This document shows positions 17,774 through 29,480 of a stretch of DNA of 64,000 bases, piece after piece (within the stretch, counting starts at the first letter, position 1; each line of letters opens with the position of its first letter). The notes below the pieces were generated by a model. That model saw only the letters and a program-made list of their open reading frames with translations, was not told the origin of the DNA and searched no databases. Position numbers and translations under genes: made by a program. The DNA lies in NCBI GenBank assembly GCA_913061005.1, contig CAJXSH010000003.1, positions 62,001-126,000 of the forward strand. Direction: 5' to 3'. The DNA comes from an uncultured Ectothiorhodospiraceae bacterium (GTDB lineage: Bacteria > Pseudomonadota > Gammaproteobacteria > Nitrococcales > Nitrococcaceae).

Positions 17774-19750
17774 TCAGAACCATCCCTGCCAGCGCCCGAC
17801 AAACACCGTCAGCAGCAACAGCAGCCCGATGATCATCGCGAAGGCGTAGTGGTAGAGGTACCCGGACTGCACCCCACGCAGCCCCTGGGCCAGCCGCCCG
17901 ATGGTGCGGGCGGTGCCATTGACGATGACCCCGTCGATAATCGCCTGATCGCCGCCGCGCCAGAAAAGCGCCCCCAGCTGCCGGCCACCACCGGCAAAGC
18001 CGTCGCGGTAGAGCTCATCGAATCCGTATTTGCGCTCGAGCACCGCGATCAGCGGTGCCATCGGGCGGGTCAGCGCCGGCCGCAGATCGGGCCGGGCGAT
18101 GTAGAAAAACCAGGCCACCACCGCGCCCGCCACAGCCAGCCAGAATGCCGGGTTGACCGCCGCGTGCAGCCCGAAAGCCAGCGGGCCATGGAAGGTTTCA
18201 CCCTTTTTGGCGAGCACATCGTTGTCGCTCAGAACGTGGATCGCTTCATCAAAGAAGCCGCCGAAGAGCATCGGCTCGATGGTGAAATAGCCAATCACCA
18301 CCGATGGCACGGCCAGTGCCACCAGCGGCCACTGCATGACCGGCAGGACGTAGCCGGGCAGATGGCTGATATGGGCCTTGGCGTGGGGGTCGATCCGCTC
18401 CTCACCCCAGAAGACCATGAAATACAGGCGGAAACTGTACAAAGCGGTGATGAACACGCCCAGCAGGACCGCCCAGTAGGCGAATCCGGCGCCGAAGCGG
18501 TCCGCGGCATGGACCGCCTCGATGATCACATCCTTGGAGTAGTAGCCCGAGAAAAACGGCGTGCCGACCAGCGCCAGCGTGCCCAGGAGCATGGTGATAT
18601 GGGTCATCGGCAGGTAGCGACGCAGATTGCCCATCCGGCGCATGTCCTGCTCGTGGTGCAGGGCCACGATGACCGCCCCGGCCCCGAGAAACAGCAGCGC
18701 CTTGAAAAAGGCATGGGTCATCAGATGGAAAACGCCCGCGGCGTAGGCCGAAGCGCCCAGGGCCACGAACATGTACCCGAGCTGCGAGAGTGTGGAATAG
18801 GCGATCACCCGCTTGATGTCGTTCTGGACCAGCCCGACAAGCCCCATGAAAAGCGCCGTCACAGCACCCAGGACCAGCACCACCGACAGCGCCGCATCCG
18901 AGAGCTCGAAAATCGGCGACATCCGGGCCACCAGAAAGATGCCGGCGGTGACCATGGTGGCGGCGTGGATCAGCGCCGAGATGGGGGTCGGCCCCTCCAT
19001 GGAATCGGGCAGCCAGACATGCAAGGGCACCTGCGCCGATTTGCCCATGGCGCCGATGAAAAGCAATACACCGGCGACGGTGGCCACCAGGGCCTCGGTG
19101 CCGAAGATCGACAGACTCATATCCGGTCGCAGGGTGGCGGCGGCGAACACCTCGCCGTAGTCCAGGCTGCCGTAGTACATCAACACCGCCGCGATGCCGA
19201 GCAGAAAGCCAAAATCCCCGACCCGGTTGACCAGAAACGCCTTGAGGTTGGCGAAGATCGCCGATTCTTTGCGGTAGTAGAAGCCGATGAGCAGATAGGA
19301 AACCAGGCCGACCGCCTCCCAGCCGAAGAAAAGCTGCAGGAAGTTATTGGCCATCACCAGCATCAGCATGGCGAAGGTAAAAAGATTGATATAGCTGAAA
19401 AAGCGCTGGTAGCCGGCGTCGTCGTGCATGTAGCCGATGGTGTAGACATGCACCGCCAGCGAGACGCTGGTGACCACCACCATCATGACCGCCGTCAGCC
19501 GGTCGATCAAAAAGCCCACCTCGAGGCTCAGCCCGCCAACCTGGGCCCACTGATAGAGGGTTTCATCGAAAACCGGGGCCCCGCCCCAGACATGCTGATA
19601 GAGCACCCAGAGCGAGCCGAGCGCCGAGACGGCCACCGCCGCCACGGCAATCCGCGCCGCATTGGACCGGCCGATGACATTGCCGGCCAGCCCGGCAATG
19701 ACGGCACCGAAAAGCGGTGCGAGGACGACAAGCAGATAGATGGTCTTCAT
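17774..19750 (-). CDS. nuoL: NADH-quinone oxidoreductase subunit L
   Basis: The largest antiporter-like subunit of complex I (658 aa). It has the channel segments GKSAQVPLHVWLPDSMEGPTP and the DIKRVIAYSTLSQLGYM lysine region, and a long C-terminal part consistent with the amphipathic helix that runs along the membrane arm. It starts three bases after nuoK and ends next to the nuoM start. Confidence 0.97.
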   Translation of the reverse strand: MKTIYLLVVLAPLFGAVIAGLAGNVIGRSNAARIAVAAVAVSALGSLWVLYQHVWGGAPVFDETLYQWAQVGGLSLEVGFLIDRLTAVMMVVVTSVSLAVHVYTIGYMHDDAGYQRFFSYINLFTFAMLMLVMANNFLQLFFGWEAVGLVSYLLIGFYYRKESAIFANLKAFLVNRVGDFGFLLGIAAVLMYYGSLDYGEVFAAATLRPDMSLSIFGTEALVATVAGVLLFIGAMGKSAQVPLHVWLPDSMEGPTPISALIHAATMVTAGIFLVARMSPIFELSDAALSVVLVLGAVTALFMGLVGLVQNDIKRVIAYSTLSQLGYMFVALGASAYAAGVFHLMTHAFFKALLFLGAGAVIVALHHEQDMRRMGNLRRYLPMTHITMLLGTLALVGTPFFSGYYSKDVIIEAVHAADRFGAGFAYWAVLLGVFITALYSFRLYFMVFWGEERIDPHAKAHISHLPGYVLPVMQWPLVALAVPSVVIGYFTIEPMLFGGFFDEAIHVLSDNDVLAKKGETFHGPLAFGLHAAVNPAFWLAVAGAVVAWFFYIARPDLRPALTRPMAPLIAVLERKYGFDELYRDGFAGGGRQLGALFWRGGDQAIIDGVIVNGTARTIGRLAQGLRGVQSGYLYHYAFAMIIGLLLLLTVFVGRWQGWF

Positions 19751-19753
19751 CGC

Positions 19754-20059
19754 CTAGCCCCGCATGCTGTCCAGGTCGCCGACATTGATCGTGTCCCGGT
19801 TGCGGAACAGGACCACCAGGATCGCCAGGCCAATTGCCGACTCGGCCGCGGCCACGGTCAGAATGAAGAAGACAAAGACCTGGCCATGGATGTCGCCGAG
19901 GAAATGGGAAAAGGCAATGAAGTTGAAATTCACCGCCAGCAGGATGAGTTCGATGGACATCAAAAGCACGATGGCGTTTTTGCGATTGAGGAATATCCCT
20001 GCCATTCCGATCGCAAAAAGCAGTGCGCTGAGTGCCAGGTAGTCTGAAAGCGCTAACAT
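19754..20059 (-). CDS. nuoK: NADH-quinone oxidoreductase subunit K
   Basis: Small membrane subunit of complex I (101 aa, three helices). The two conserved glutamates of the membrane arm lie in the [11 protein letters not shown] and [11 protein letters not shown] segments. Length is standard. Between nuoJ and nuoL. Confidence 0.97.
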   Translation of the reverse strand: MLALSDYLALSALLFAIGMAGIFLNRKNAIVLLMSIELILLAVNFNFIAFSHFLGDIHGQVFVFFILTVAAAESAIGLAILVVLFRNRDTINVGDLDSMRG

Positions 20060-20076
20060 GGGGTTCCCGGTTGAGT

Positions 20077-20697
20077 TTATCGTTCGTCGTCGACTTCGCT
20101 TGGCATTCTCACCAGCCGCAGGCGGTCATCCTTGCGGGTGCGCACCTGGGCCGAAATATCCTGATGCTTGGTATCGGCGCGCCGCCGATGGGTCAGCATG
20201 ATCGCCGCGATGATGGCCAGCAGCAGCACAATGGCCGCAAGCTCGAACGGGTAGACATAGACGGTGTAGAGCACACTGCCGAGCAGTCGGATGTTGTTGC
20301 CCCCTGCGCCGGATTCGCCGGCCGCATCGGCCAGCGCCAGCGACACCTGCCCCTCACCGACCCCCGCGCCGATCACCAGCAGCATCTGCAACACCATCAC
20401 CACACCGACCAACGCCCCCAGCGGCAGGTAACGGGCAAACCCCTCGCGGATCACCGAGATGTTGATATCGAGCATCATCACGACGAACAAGAAAAGCACC
20501 ATCACCGCCCCGACATAGACCAGCACCAGGGCGATCCCGAGAAACTCTGCCTCGGCGAGCAGCCACAACGCGGCGCTGGTGAAGAACGCCAGAACCAGTG
20601 ACAGCGCCGAGTGAACCGGATTGCGTGCCGTGATGACCAGCATCGCGGCCAGCAGCAGTATCGCCGCGAAGACGTAGAAAATTACCTTCTCGATCAC
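20077..20697 (-). CDS. nuoJ: NADH-quinone oxidoreductase subunit J
   Basis: Membrane subunit J of complex I (206 aa, five helices), part of the link between the quinone site and the antiporter-like subunits. The family segment [19 protein letters not shown] is present. The GTG start at 20697 has GAGGG at a suitable distance. The tail after about residue 165 is hydrophilic. Confidence 0.95.
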   Translation of the reverse strand: MIEKVIFYVFAAILLLAAMLVITARNPVHSALSLVLAFFTSAALWLLAEAEFLGIALVLVYVGAVMVLFLFVVMMLDINISVIREGFARYLPLGALVGVVMVLQMLLVIGAGVGEGQVSLALADAAGESGAGGNNIRLLGSVLYTVYVYPFELAAIVLLLAIIAAIMLTHRRRADTKHQDISAQVRTRKDDRLRLVRMPSEVDDER

Positions 20698-20721
20698 TTT
20701 GTGCCCTCGGCTTCGCCGGTT

Positions 20722-21210
20722 CTAGCGGTACGGTGCGTCCGCCGCCCGGTCTTCTGCCAGCTGTGCTTCGTATTGATCCCCGACCGCGAGCAGATCGCTT
20801 TTGTGCATGATCTGCTCGCCGCGCTGTTCGAAATGATACTCGTGGATGCGGGTCTCGACGATGGAGTCGACGGGGCAGGATTCCTCGCAGAACCCGCAGT
20901 AGATGCATTTGAAAAGGTCGATGTCATAGCGCGTGGTCCGACGGGTTCCGTCGTCACGCTGCTCGGACTCGATGGTGATCGCCAGCGCCGGGCATACCGC
21001 CTCGCAGAGCTTGCAGGCAATGCACCGCTCCTCGCCGTTGGGATAGCGCCGCAGTGCATGCAGTCCGCGGAACCGCGGCGACTGGGGGGCCTTCTCCTCG
21101 GGGTATTCGAGGGTGTATTTGGCGTCAAACAGATGCTTACCGGTCAGGCGCATCCCCTTGAGCAGCTCGGTGAGCATGAAAGTGCTGAAAAATTCCTTGA
21201 CTGCCTGCAT
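20722..21210 (-). CDS. nuoI: NADH-quinone oxidoreductase subunit I
   Basis: Peripheral iron-sulfur subunit of complex I (162 aa) carrying clusters N6a and N6b. Two ferredoxin-type motifs bind [4Fe-4S]: Cys63, 66, 69, 73 and Cys102, 105, 108, 112. The ATG at 21210 (MQAVKEFF) gives the family length; longer in-frame starts lie inside nuoH. Confidence 0.97.
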   Translation of the reverse strand: MQAVKEFFSTFMLTELLKGMRLTGKHLFDAKYTLEYPEEKAPQSPRFRGLHALRRYPNGEERCIACKLCEAVCPALAITIESEQRDDGTRRTTRYDIDLFKCIYCGFCEESCPVDSIVETRIHEYHFEQRGEQIMHKSDLLAVGDQYEAQLAEDRAADAPYR

Positions 21211-21224
21211 GGTCACACTCGCTG

Positions 21225-22244
21225 TCAGAACCAGGGCCCGAAATCGGTGAGGATCATACCCGAAACCACCACCAGCCAGACCACCGTGACCGGTATCAGC
21301 ACCTTCCACCCCAGGCGCATGATCTGATCATACCGGTAGCGCGGGAATGTGCCCCGGAACCAGATATAGAGAAACAGAAATACACAGGTCTTGAGCACGA
21401 ACCAGACAATGCCCGGCACCCAGGCAAACATCGGGCCGAGCAGCGGTAGCCCGTGGAAGGGCGAATACCAGCCGCCTAAAAACATAATGGCCGCCAGACC
21501 CGAGATGAGGATCATGTTGGCGTACTCGGCGAGGAAGAAGATCGCAAAGGCCATGCCCGAGTACTCGACGTGAAACCCGGCCACGATCTCGGACTCGCCC
21601 TCGGCGACGTCAAAGGGCAAGCGGTTGGTTTCGGCTACACCGGAGATCCAGTAGACGACAAACAATGGCAACAGCGGCAGCCAGAACCAGTTCCAGATCG
21701 GCCCCTCCTGGGCGCGAATGATCTCGCCCATGTTGAGGCTGCCGGCGGCCATGAGCACGCCCACCAGGGCAAAGCCCATGGCGATTTCGTAAGAGACCAC
21801 CTGTGCGCCGGCCCGCAGCGCACCAAGCAGGGCATATTTGGAGTTGGAGGCCCAGCCCGCAAGGATAATGCCGTAGACCCCCATCGAGGTCATCGCCAGC
21901 ACGTAGAGCAGCCCGGCGTTGATATCGGCAATGACCAGCCCGTCGCCAAGCGGCAGGACCGCCCAGGCGGCCAGCGCCGGCATGATCGAGAGCATCGGCG
22001 CGAGCACGAACAAAAACCGGTTGGCGTTCTGTGGCAGCACCACCTCTTTCATCAACAGCTTCAGGGCATCGGCGATGGGCTGGAGCAGACCATGCCAGCC
22101 GACCCGGTTCGGCCCGCGCCGCAGCTGCATGGCGCTGATGATCTTGCGCTCGGCGTAGGTCATGTACGCCACCGCCAGAAAAAGCGGTATGACCAGGGCC
22201 ACGATCTTGGCCATGATCCAGCTCAGCTCGATCAGCCCGCTCAT
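21225..22244 (-). CDS. nuoH: NADH-quinone oxidoreductase subunit H
   Basis: Membrane subunit of complex I (339 aa, eight to nine helices) that forms part of the quinone chamber. Conserved segments include [43 protein letters not shown] and [15 protein letters not shown]. Its start overlaps the nuoG stop by four bases (ATGA), showing translational coupling. Confidence 0.97.
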   Translation of the reverse strand: MSGLIELSWIMAKIVALVIPLFLAVAYMTYAERKIISAMQLRRGPNRVGWHGLLQPIADALKLLMKEVVLPQNANRFLFVLAPMLSIMPALAAWAVLPLGDGLVIADINAGLLYVLAMTSMGVYGIILAGWASNSKYALLGALRAGAQVVSYEIAMGFALVGVLMAAGSLNMGEIIRAQEGPIWNWFWLPLLPLFVVYWISGVAETNRLPFDVAEGESEIVAGFHVEYSGMAFAIFFLAEYANMILISGLAAIMFLGGWYSPFHGLPLLGPMFAWVPGIVWFVLKTCVFLFLYIWFRGTFPRYRYDQIMRLGWKVLIPVTVVWLVVVSGMILTDFGPWF

Positions 22245-24655
22245 TCGCCGCCTCCGTCGACCCGCAGGGTCGCCGGGCCGATCAGCCCCCCCAGGCCCTC
22301 GCTGTGGACGAGCCCTGCAGCCAGCCAGAAGCTCCCGGCAGGCACCTGGTCGCTGGGCCGGGCCGGCAGCGTCCGCGTGACACCGGCCTGCTCGACCACC
22401 ACCGAATCGCCCTCGGCAATGCCCAGCCGCTCGGCGTCCTCGGGGGCGATCTCGACCACGGCCTCACCGGCATGCACCGACGCCTGCAGCGAGGGCGCAT
22501 GACGGACCAGCGGATCGCCGCCGAACATCGCCGGCCAGCCCACGCGCAGCATCCCCTCCACTGGCTGAGGCGTCGGCGCGCCGTCCGCCGTCGGGGTTGC
22601 GGCTTTGGCCTCACCCGCCACGGCGCGGATTTCGTGATGGATCTCATCCGGTGCCTGGTAGTTAAAGCCGTCCAGCTCGAGGACATTGGCCAGCACACGC
22701 AATACCCGCCACCCCGGGCGGGCATCGCCCTGGGGCTTGGCACAGCCGGCGAATGTCTGCCACTGCCCCTCGGCATTGACCAATGTGCCCGCCGTCTCGC
22801 CCAGCGTGGCCACCGGCAGCAGGACATCGGCCCCGGCGCGAAGCGCCGGCGAATCGAAGGCCGCCATCGCCACCACACAGTCGGCGTGGGCCAATGCCTC
22901 GATCGTGGCCGCGCCATCGAAGTGATCGTGTTCCGGTTCGATGCCGTTGAGCAGATAGCCGCGGCGGGGCCGGGTCACCATGGCCCTCGCATCCAGGCCG
23001 CTGGCTGCCTGGCCATCGGCACGCCGCCCCGGGACCGCTCCGGCGATCCAGCCGCCCGCGGCGTTACTGCCATCGGTGAGCTCGCCGTAGTCGGTCTGGG
23101 TCATGGCGGCCAGGCGACCGGCCAGCCAGCGCAACTCGGCACCGGCCGGATGGGCCTCGGCCAGGCCGCCCATCAGTACCACCGCGTTGTCGGCATCGAG
23201 CAGGTGCCCGGCCATGGCCGTGGCCTGCGCGTCCGGCGCCTCGTCACCAATCCAGCCGGCAAGCGCCTCAGGCTCGGCCTGCCCGGTCCGCCCGGCCACG
23301 GCGCGAACCACCGCGGCCAGCGTCCTGGCCATCTCGCCGGCGGGCACCACCGCGTCGACGGCAAGATCGATATTCCAGTCAAAGCCCCGGGGGTTGAGCG
23401 CCATGATCGCGCCGCCGCGGATGGCGGCCTTGCGCAGGCGGTGATTGGCGAGGGGCTGCTCGTGGCGCGGATAGCCGCCGACAATCAGGGCCGCATCCAC
23501 CGCCTCCAAGCCGGCAATGGAGCCGGTCAGCCCCGGAAACCCGTCGCCGGCGACCCCGTCGCGGAAATCGCCGCGCCGCAGACGGGTATCGATATGGTCA
23601 CTGCCGAGCGCTCGCACGATCCGGGCGGTCAAGTACATCTCTTCGAGGCTGGCCGAGGGCGAGACCAGTGCCCCGAGGGCGTCGCCGCCGTGCTGGGCGA
23701 CCACATCGCGAAGGCCGTTGGCAGCGGCCTCGATGGCGGTCTGCCAGTCGACGGTATGCCAGGTATCGCCTTCACGGATCTGAGGCGCAGCCAGTCGCTC
23801 GGCGCTGTAGATGCCCTCGTAGGAGAAGCGGTCGCGGTCGCTGATCCAGCACTCGTTGATCGCCTCGTTATCCCGCGGGACGACGCGTTTGACGGTGCCC
23901 CGGACCTGATGCAGATCGATATTGGAGCCCAGACAGTCGTGGGGCGCCACACCGGGGTGGCTGAGCATCTCCCAGGACCGGGCGCTGAATCGGTAAGGCC
24001 GCGATGTCAGCGCCCCCACCGGACAGAGATCGATGACATTGCCCGAGAGCTCGGAGTGGACGCCGCTACCGACCAGGGTACTGATTTCGGTGTGCTCACC
24101 ACGGAACATGGCCCCCAGCTCGGAGGTGCCGGCCACTTCGTCCAGAAACCGGACACAGCGGGTGCAATGGATGCAACGGGTCATCTCGGTGGCAATCAGC
24201 GGGCCCAGGTTCTCGTCCTTGACCACCCGCTTGCGCTCGACGAAACGCGAGACGCTGCGGCCATAGCCCAGCGCCAGGTCCTGCAGCTCGCATTCACCGC
24301 CCTGATCGCAAATGGGACAGTCCAGCGGGTGGTTGATGAGCAGAAACTCCATCACCCCCTTCTGTGCCTTGAGTGCCCGCTCGGAGGCGGTCCGCACCAC
24401 CATGCCGTCGGCGACGGTCGTAATGCAGGCCGGCAGCGGCTTGGGCGCGGGTCGCCCGCCCATTTCCACATCCACCAGGCACATCCGGCAGTTGGCCGGC
24501 GCCGAGAGCTTGCTGTGGTAGCAAAAACGCGGGATGTCGATGCCGTGTTCGTCAGCCACCGCAATGATCGAGGCCCCCTTGGGCGCCTCGATGGCGCGGC
24601 CATCAATCTCGACGGTGACCGTCTCGGGGGCCTGGGTCTTGACTTCTGCGCTCAT
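22241..24655 (-). CDS. nuoG: NADH-quinone oxidoreductase subunit G
   Basis: The largest hydrophilic subunit of complex I (804 aa). The N-terminal 220 residues hold the cluster ligands: a [2Fe-2S] site ([15 protein letters not shown]), a His/Cys site ([17 protein letters not shown]) and a [4Fe-4S] site ([10 protein letters not shown]). The rest resembles a molybdopterin oxidoreductase fold without cofactor function. The start overlaps the nuoF stop by four bases. Confidence 0.96.
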   Translation of the reverse strand: MSAEVKTQAPETVTVEIDGRAIEAPKGASIIAVADEHGIDIPRFCYHSKLSAPANCRMCLVDVEMGGRPAPKPLPACITTVADGMVVRTASERALKAQKGVMEFLLINHPLDCPICDQGGECELQDLALGYGRSVSRFVERKRVVKDENLGPLIATEMTRCIHCTRCVRFLDEVAGTSELGAMFRGEHTEISTLVGSGVHSELSGNVIDLCPVGALTSRPYRFSARSWEMLSHPGVAPHDCLGSNIDLHQVRGTVKRVVPRDNEAINECWISDRDRFSYEGIYSAERLAAPQIREGDTWHTVDWQTAIEAAANGLRDVVAQHGGDALGALVSPSASLEEMYLTARIVRALGSDHIDTRLRRGDFRDGVAGDGFPGLTGSIAGLEAVDAALIVGGYPRHEQPLANHRLRKAAIRGGAIMALNPRGFDWNIDLAVDAVVPAGEMARTLAAVVRAVAGRTGQAEPEALAGWIGDEAPDAQATAMAGHLLDADNAVVLMGGLAEAHPAGAELRWLAGRLAAMTQTDYGELTDGSNAAGGWIAGAVPGRRADGQAASGLDARAMVTRPRRGYLLNGIEPEHDHFDGAATIEALAHADCVVAMAAFDSPALRAGADVLLPVATLGETAGTLVNAEGQWQTFAGCAKPQGDARPGWRVLRVLANVLELDGFNYQAPDEIHHEIRAVAGEAKAATPTADGAPTPQPVEGMLRVGWPAMFGGDPLVRHAPSLQASVHAGEAVVEIAPEDAERLGIAEGDSVVVEQAGVTRTLPARPSDQVPAGSFWLAAGLVHSEGLGGLIGPATLRVDGGGE

Positions 24656-25929
24656 GCCGCCGCCTCGAGTATGGAACGCTTGTGCTCGATGTAGTACTCG
24701 AACTCATGCCGCCAGTGCTTGAGCACCCCCTGCACCGGCCAGGCAGCCGCCTCACCGAACGCGCAGATGGTGTGACCGGCAATCTGTCCGGCCGCCGACT
24801 CGAGCAGCTCGATGTCCTCGGGCCGGCCGTTGCCTTCGTAGATGCGCTTGATCACCCGATACATCCAGCCCGTCCCCTCGCGGCACGGAGTGCACTGGCC
24901 ACAGGACTCGGCGTAGTAGAAACGGCTGATGCGCAGGATGGCCTGGACCATATCGGTGGTCTCGTCCATTACCACGACACCACCGGAGCCCAGCGCCGAG
25001 CCGGCCTCGGCCAGGGCGTCGTAGTCCATGGTGAGCTCGAGCATCTGATCCCCCGGGATCATGGGCATTGACGAGCCGCCGGGGATGACCGCTTTGAGCC
25101 GCCGGCCGTGCCAGACACCACCGGCCATCTCGAGCAGATCGCGGAACGGTGTGCCCAGCGGAATCTCGAAGTTGCCGGGTTTGGCGACATGGCCCGAGAC
25201 CGAGAAGATTTTCATGCCCCCGTTGTTGGGCTTGCCCAACTCGAGAAACCAGTCGGCGCCATTGCGGATGATCGCCGGCACCGAGGCCAGGGTCTCGGTG
25301 TTGTTAATGGTCGTGGGCCGGCCATAGACCCCCGCCTGCGCCGGAAACGGCGGCTTGTTGCGGGGCATGCCCTTTTTGCCCTCAAGCGACTCCATCAGTG
25401 CCGATTCTTCGCCGCAGATATAGGCGCCGGCACCGATGTAGTTGTGGATTTCGTAATCGAAGCCCGAGCCCAGGATGTCGCGGCCCAGATAGCCGGCGTT
25501 GCGGGCCTCGGCCACCGCCTGCTCCATGCGGCTGAAAGGCTCTTTCATGAACTCGCCGCGCATGTAGTTGTAGCCCACGGTCACGCCCATGGCATAGCCG
25601 GCGATGATCATGCCCTCGACCACGGCGTGCGGGTTGTAGCGCAGGATGTCCCGATCCTTGCAGGTGCCCGGCTCGGACTCGTCCGAGTTGCAGAGCAGGT
25701 ATTTCTCGCCCGGCGCATTGCGCGGCATGAAGCTCCACTTCATGCCCGCCGGAAATCCGGCCCCGCCCCGGCCGCGGAGATTGGCGGTCTTGACCTCTTC
25801 GATGACATCCTCCGGGCTCATCCCCTCGCGAAGGATCCGCTCGAGGGCCTGGTAGCCACCGGTGGCCCGGTAGTTTTCGAGTGTCCAGGGCTCGTCGTAT
25901 TGCAGCGTTGTGTAGCAGACGTTGGTCAT
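24652..25929 (-). CDS. nuoF: NADH-quinone oxidoreductase subunit F
   Basis: Subunit F binds NADH, FMN and cluster N3 at the tip of complex I. The 425-aa protein has the glycine-rich GRGGAGFP (53-60) and cluster ligands Cys343, 346, 349 and Cys389. It begins two bases after nuoE ends. Length and motifs match the family. Confidence 0.97.
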   Translation of the reverse strand: MTNVCYTTLQYDEPWTLENYRATGGYQALERILREGMSPEDVIEEVKTANLRGRGGAGFPAGMKWSFMPRNAPGEKYLLCNSDESEPGTCKDRDILRYNPHAVVEGMIIAGYAMGVTVGYNYMRGEFMKEPFSRMEQAVAEARNAGYLGRDILGSGFDYEIHNYIGAGAYICGEESALMESLEGKKGMPRNKPPFPAQAGVYGRPTTINNTETLASVPAIIRNGADWFLELGKPNNGGMKIFSVSGHVAKPGNFEIPLGTPFRDLLEMAGGVWHGRRLKAVIPGGSSMPMIPGDQMLELTMDYDALAEAGSALGSGGVVVMDETTDMVQAILRISRFYYAESCGQCTPCREGTGWMYRVIKRIYEGNGRPEDIELLESAAGQIAGHTICAFGEAAAWPVQGVLKHWRHEFEYYIEHKRSILEAAA

Positions 25930-25931
25930 GG

Positions 25932-26444
25932 CTACTCCAGCTCGTCGAGGATTTGGTCGATCTTCTCAGGCGTCAGATCGGTGTAGTAGGCCTCATCCAC
26001 CAGCATCATGGGGGCCCCGGCGCACGCGGCGAGGCATTCCTCCTCGCGCTTGAGGGTGATCCGGCCATCCGGGGTGGTCTCCCCCAGGCTGATGCCAAGC
26101 CGCTTTTCCACGTGCTCGACGATGTCATCGGCACCGCGGAGCATGCATGAGATGTTGGTACAGATATTGACCTTGTGACGGCCCACCGGTTCGACGTCGA
26201 ACATGCCGTAGAAGGTCGCCACCTCGTAGACACGGGCCGGCGGCAACCCGAGATAGTCGGCCACCGCATCCATGCGCGCCCGCGGCAACCAGCCACCGCT
26301 GTTGTGCTGAACCACATGCAGCGCCGGGATGACAGCGGATCGGCGCCCGTCCGGCGTGTCCGGAAAGCGTGCCAGCCACTGATCGATCTCGGCCTGCTCG
26401 GCTTTGCTCAGCCCCTCGGTCAATGCCGCTTCGGCATGGCTCAC
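25932..26444 (-). CDS. nuoE: NADH-quinone oxidoreductase subunit E
   Basis: The 24-kDa thioredoxin-like subunit of complex I that carries [2Fe-2S] cluster N1a. Ligands are Cys95, Cys100, Cys137 and Cys141 in a 170-aa protein. I chose the GTG at 26444: it overlaps the nuoD stop (GTGA) and has a very strong site, GGGGAGGTGG, five bases upstream. The frame is open much further upstream but only antisense-like sequence within nuoD lies there. Confidence 0.95.
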   Translation of the reverse strand: MSHAEAALTEGLSKAEQAEIDQWLARFPDTPDGRRSAVIPALHVVQHNSGGWLPRARMDAVADYLGLPPARVYEVATFYGMFDVEPVGRHKVNICTNISCMLRGADDIVEHVEKRLGISLGETTPDGRITLKREEECLAACAGAPMMLVDEAYYTDLTPEKIDQILDELE

Positions 26445-27694
26445 CGGTCCACCTCCCCGAATACAATATCCAGTGTTCCCATGATGGTGACGACATCCGC
26501 CAGCATGTGGCCCTGTGCCATCTCGTCCATGGCCGACATATGCGCAAACCCGGGCGCCCGGAGTTTGAGCCGGTAGGGCTTGTTGGCGCCATCGGAGACG
26601 ATGTACGCCCCGAACTCGCCCTTGGGCGCCTCGACCGAGGCATAGACCTCGCCCGGTGGCGTGCAATAGCCCTCGGTAAACAGCTTGAAGTGATGGATCA
26701 GCGACTCCATGTCGTCTTTCATCTCTTCGCGCGAGGGCGGCGCGATCTTGTGGTCGTTGAGCATGACCGGGCCGTTGTTGCGTCGCAGCCAGTCGATGCA
26801 TTGACGGATGATCGCCACCGACTGCCGCAGCTCTTCCATCCGCACCAGATAGCGGTCGTAGCAATCGCCGTTGGTGCCCACCGGGATGTCGAATTCCATC
26901 CGGTCGTAGACCTCGTAGGGCTGCTTGCGGCGCAGATCCCATTCGACGCCAGAGCCGCGCAGCATCGGGCCGGTGAAGCCCAGCTGCAGCGCCCGCTCGG
27001 GCGAGACCACCGCCACGTCCACCAGGCGCTGCTTCCAGATGCGGTTGTCGGTCAGCAGGGTTTCGATCTCTTCGATGGTCCCGCTGAAGCGATCGCAGAA
27101 CGCCTCGAGAAAGTCCAGCATGCTGCCCTCGCGCTCGGCATTCATCCGCTGGATGTCTTTCTCGTTGTGATACTCGCTGACGCGGTACCGGGGCATCCGG
27201 TCGGGCAGGTCCCGATAGACGCCTCCGGGGCGGTAGTAGGTCGCGTGCATCCGCGCCCCGCTGACCGCCTCGTAGCAGTCCATGAGCTCTTCGCGCTCCT
27301 TGAACGCGTAGAGAAAGACCGTCATGGCCCCCACATCCAGGCCGTGGGCGCCGATCCACAGCAGGTGATTGAGGATGCGGGTGATCTCGTCGAACATCAC
27401 CCGGATGTACTGGGCCCGCTCGGGGGGCCGGACACCCAGCAGCTTCTCGATGGCCAGCACGTAGGCATGCTCGTTGCACATCATCGAGACGTAATCGAGC
27501 CGGTCCATGTAACCGATGCTCTGGTTGAACGGCTTGGTCTCGGCGAGCTTCTCGGTGGCCCGATGCAGCAGTCCGATATGGGGGTCGGCGCGACGCACCA
27601 CCTCGCCGTCCATCTCGAGGACCAGACGCAACACCCCGTGGGCGGCGGGATGCTGGGGGCCGAAGTTCACCGTATAGCTGCTGATCTCAGGCAT
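26441..27694 (-). CDS. nuoD: NADH-quinone oxidoreductase subunit D
   Basis: The 49-kDa subunit of complex I (417 aa), related to NiFe hydrogenase large subunits and forming part of the quinone site. It opens [20 protein letters not shown], the usual N-terminus, and keeps the conserved GMTVFL-like and SGVEWDLRR segments. The ATG at 27694 overlaps the nuoC end by eight bases and has GAGGGAG upstream. NuoC and NuoD are separate here, not fused as in E. coli. Confidence 0.97.
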   Translation of the reverse strand: MPEISSYTVNFGPQHPAAHGVLRLVLEMDGEVVRRADPHIGLLHRATEKLAETKPFNQSIGYMDRLDYVSMMCNEHAYVLAIEKLLGVRPPERAQYIRVMFDEITRILNHLLWIGAHGLDVGAMTVFLYAFKEREELMDCYEAVSGARMHATYYRPGGVYRDLPDRMPRYRVSEYHNEKDIQRMNAEREGSMLDFLEAFCDRFSGTIEEIETLLTDNRIWKQRLVDVAVVSPERALQLGFTGPMLRGSGVEWDLRRKQPYEVYDRMEFDIPVGTNGDCYDRYLVRMEELRQSVAIIRQCIDWLRRNNGPVMLNDHKIAPPSREEMKDDMESLIHHFKLFTEGYCTPPGEVYASVEAPKGEFGAYIVSDGANKPYRLKLRAPGFAHMSAMDEMAQGHMLADVVTIMGTLDIVFGEVDR

Positions 27695-28415
27695 CGGCTG
27701 CTCCCTCTGCCGGGTCGGCGTAGCGGTTGTCATCGCGGATCACCCGGGGCACGAGCACCCGCGGCTCGATCGAGACCGGCTCGTAGACCACCCGCCCGCG
27801 ATTTTCGTCGTACCGGACTTCGACATTGCCAATGAGCGGGAAATCCTTGCGGAACGGGTGCCCGACAAAGCCGTAGTCGGTGAGGATGCGCCGCAGATCC
27901 GGATGGCCGTTGAACACGATGCCATAGAGATCGAAAGCCTCGCGCTCCTGCCAGTTGGCCGACGCCCATAGCGGGACAATGGAATCGAGCATGGGCAGAT
28001 CGTCGTCGGCGGCAAAACAGCGCACGCGAATGCGGTGGTTATGCTGGATGGATAGCAGATGGTAGACCGCCGCAAAACGGCGCCCCGTGTTGGCGCTGAT
28101 GGGCTGGACCCCATAAATGCCGGTCAACCCCAACCGGCCCGTGGTAAAGCCATCCACCCCTCGCGAGAACCCGGTGTTGGTGGCCTCATCGGTGATCCAC
28201 TCGTCCTCGCCATAGGCGGCGTAATCCACCCCGGCGATATCGAGCAACTGCGCAAAGGCCAGTTCATCATGGTCGCGCAGCGTTTCCATCGCGGTATACA
28301 GCCCCGCCGGAGCGACCTCGATATCGACCTCGCCGTAGTCCTGCTTTGCCGCGACCAGGTGATCACCCAGCGCGCGTTTGACCGCCTCCAGCAATGTTTC
28401 GGTCTTGCTCGGCAT
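27687..28415 (-). CDS. nuoC: NADH-quinone oxidoreductase subunit C
   Basis: The 30-kDa hydrophilic subunit of complex I (242 aa). The family signature [21 protein letters not shown] and [15 protein letters not shown] is present near residues 155-190. Nine bases after nuoB and overlapping nuoD. Confidence 0.96.
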   Translation of the reverse strand: MPSKTETLLEAVKRALGDHLVAAKQDYGEVDIEVAPAGLYTAMETLRDHDELAFAQLLDIAGVDYAAYGEDEWITDEATNTGFSRGVDGFTTGRLGLTGIYGVQPISANTGRRFAAVYHLLSIQHNHRIRVRCFAADDDLPMLDSIVPLWASANWQEREAFDLYGIVFNGHPDLRRILTDYGFVGHPFRKDFPLIGNVEVRYDENRGRVVYEPVSIEPRVLVPRVIRDDNRYADPAEGAADA

Positions 28416-28424
28416 AGGGGCTCC

Positions 28425-28901
28425 TCAGCGGGCGATGGTATTGGTGCGACGGATCTTGTTCTGAAGCTGCACGACGCCGTAGAGCAGTGCCTCGGCCGTG
28501 GGCGGACAGCCCGGGACGTAGATGTCCACCGGGACGATACGATCGCAACCGCGGGTGACCGAGTAGGAGTAGTGGTAATACCCGCCGCCGTTGGCGCACG
28601 AGCCCATGGAGATCACCCATTTGGGATCGGGCATCTGGTCATAGACCCGGCGCAGGGCCGGCGCCATTTTGTTGACCAGTGTGCCGGCGACGATCATGAC
28701 ATCGGACTGCCGGGGCGAGGGCCGGAAGATCAGTCCCAGCCGGTCCATGTCGTAGCGCGCCGCACCGGCATGCATCATCTCGACCGCGCAACAGGCCAGC
28801 CCGAAGGTCATCGGCCAGAGCGAGCCGGTGCGCGCCCAGTTGATGAGTTTGTCCGCCGAAGTCGTGACGAACCCCTTCTCGAGAACGCCCTCTATTCCCA
28901 T
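28425..28901 (-). CDS. nuoB: NADH-quinone oxidoreductase subunit B
   Basis: Subunit B (158 aa) carries cluster N2, the last [4Fe-4S] centre before quinone. Ligands are the adjacent Cys37-Cys38 pair, Cys102 and Cys132. The ATG at 28901 ([11 protein letters not shown]) overlaps nuoA by ten bases and gives the family N-terminus. Confidence 0.97.
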   Translation of the reverse strand: MGIEGVLEKGFVTTSADKLINWARTGSLWPMTFGLACCAVEMMHAGAARYDMDRLGLIFRPSPRQSDVMIVAGTLVNKMAPALRRVYDQMPDPKWVISMGSCANGGGYYHYSYSVTRGCDRIVPVDIYVPGCPPTAEALLYGVVQLQNKIRRTNTIAR

Positions 28902-29248
28902 TCCAGCGCCCCCTTTTTCCACTCGTACAAAAAGCCGACCAGGAGGACACCGATGAAAATGGCCATGGCGCCAAAGCCGAACAGTCCGATTTCATCGAGC
29001 ACGATCGCCCAGGGGAAGAGAAAGGCGATCTCCAGGTCGAAGATGATGAACAGTATCGCCACGAGGTAGTAGCGCACGTCGAACTGCATGCGCGAATCCT
29101 CGAAGGCCTCGAATCCGCATTCGTAAGGTGTGAGCTTTTCGTGCTCGGGGCGGTGCGGCGCCAGGATGAACCCGGCTGCCAGCGGCGCGATACCGATCCC
29201 CATGGCAAGGACGATGAACACAAGGATCGGCAGGTAACTCTCGACCAT
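28892..29248 (-). CDS. nuoA: NADH-quinone oxidoreductase subunit A
   Basis: First nuo gene; a 118-aa membrane subunit with three helices. The segment [36 protein letters not shown] is the family signature in the central loop and helix. The ATG at 29248 gives the normal length; longer in-frame starts would run into the tRNA-Leu gene 42 bases upstream. No strong ribosome site is seen. Confidence 0.95.
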   Translation of the reverse strand: MVESYLPILVFIVLAMGIGIAPLAAGFILAPHRPEHEKLTPYECGFEAFEDSRMQFDVRYYLVAILFIIFDLEIAFLFPWAIVLDEIGLFGFGAMAIFIGVLLVGFLYEWKKGALEWE

Positions 29249-29290
29249 AAGCGACGGGGCCCCGTGCAAGCGTTGGGTCAACGGTTGGGC

Positions 29291-29375
29291 TGGTGCGGAT
29301 GGCCGGACTCGAACCGGCACGGCTTGCGCCACTGCCCCCTCAAGACAGCGTGTCTACCAGTTCCACCACATCCGC
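29291..29375 (-). tRNA. leuU: tRNA-Leu (GAG), CCA encoded
   Basis: An 85-nt class II tRNA with a long variable arm, anticodon GAG in the loop TTGAGGG, and an encoded CCA. It decodes CUC and CUU. It lies between secG and nuoA; a secG-tRNA-Leu(GAG) pair is also present in E. coli (leuU). Confidence 0.95.
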
Positions 29376-29401
29376 GTGTCGGTAGCGCTCAACCTATTGG
29401 A

Positions 29402-29430
29402 ATAGTACCAGTCTTGCCATGACCGGACAA
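29402..29430 (-). promoter_or_regulatory. Possible promoter for tRNA-Leu and the nuo operon
   Basis: Read leftward: -35 TTGTCC (29430-29425), 17 bp, -10 TACTAT (29407-29402), about 27 bases before the mature tRNA. Both boxes match four of six consensus positions. Confidence 0.45.
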
Positions 29431-29480
29431 CGCGAAACCGCCGGGTTGCCCCGCCTGGCGCCGGCGCCGGGGGTGGCTGG

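Noticed and set aside
17546-20047. An 833-codon frame antisense to nuoL and nuoK
   Set aside because: Rich in Gln, His, Arg and Asp with no domain; it opposes several certain nuo genes.
22304-24694. A 796-codon frame antisense to nuoG
   Set aside because: No motif, no ribosome site, and it covers the whole of a certain gene.
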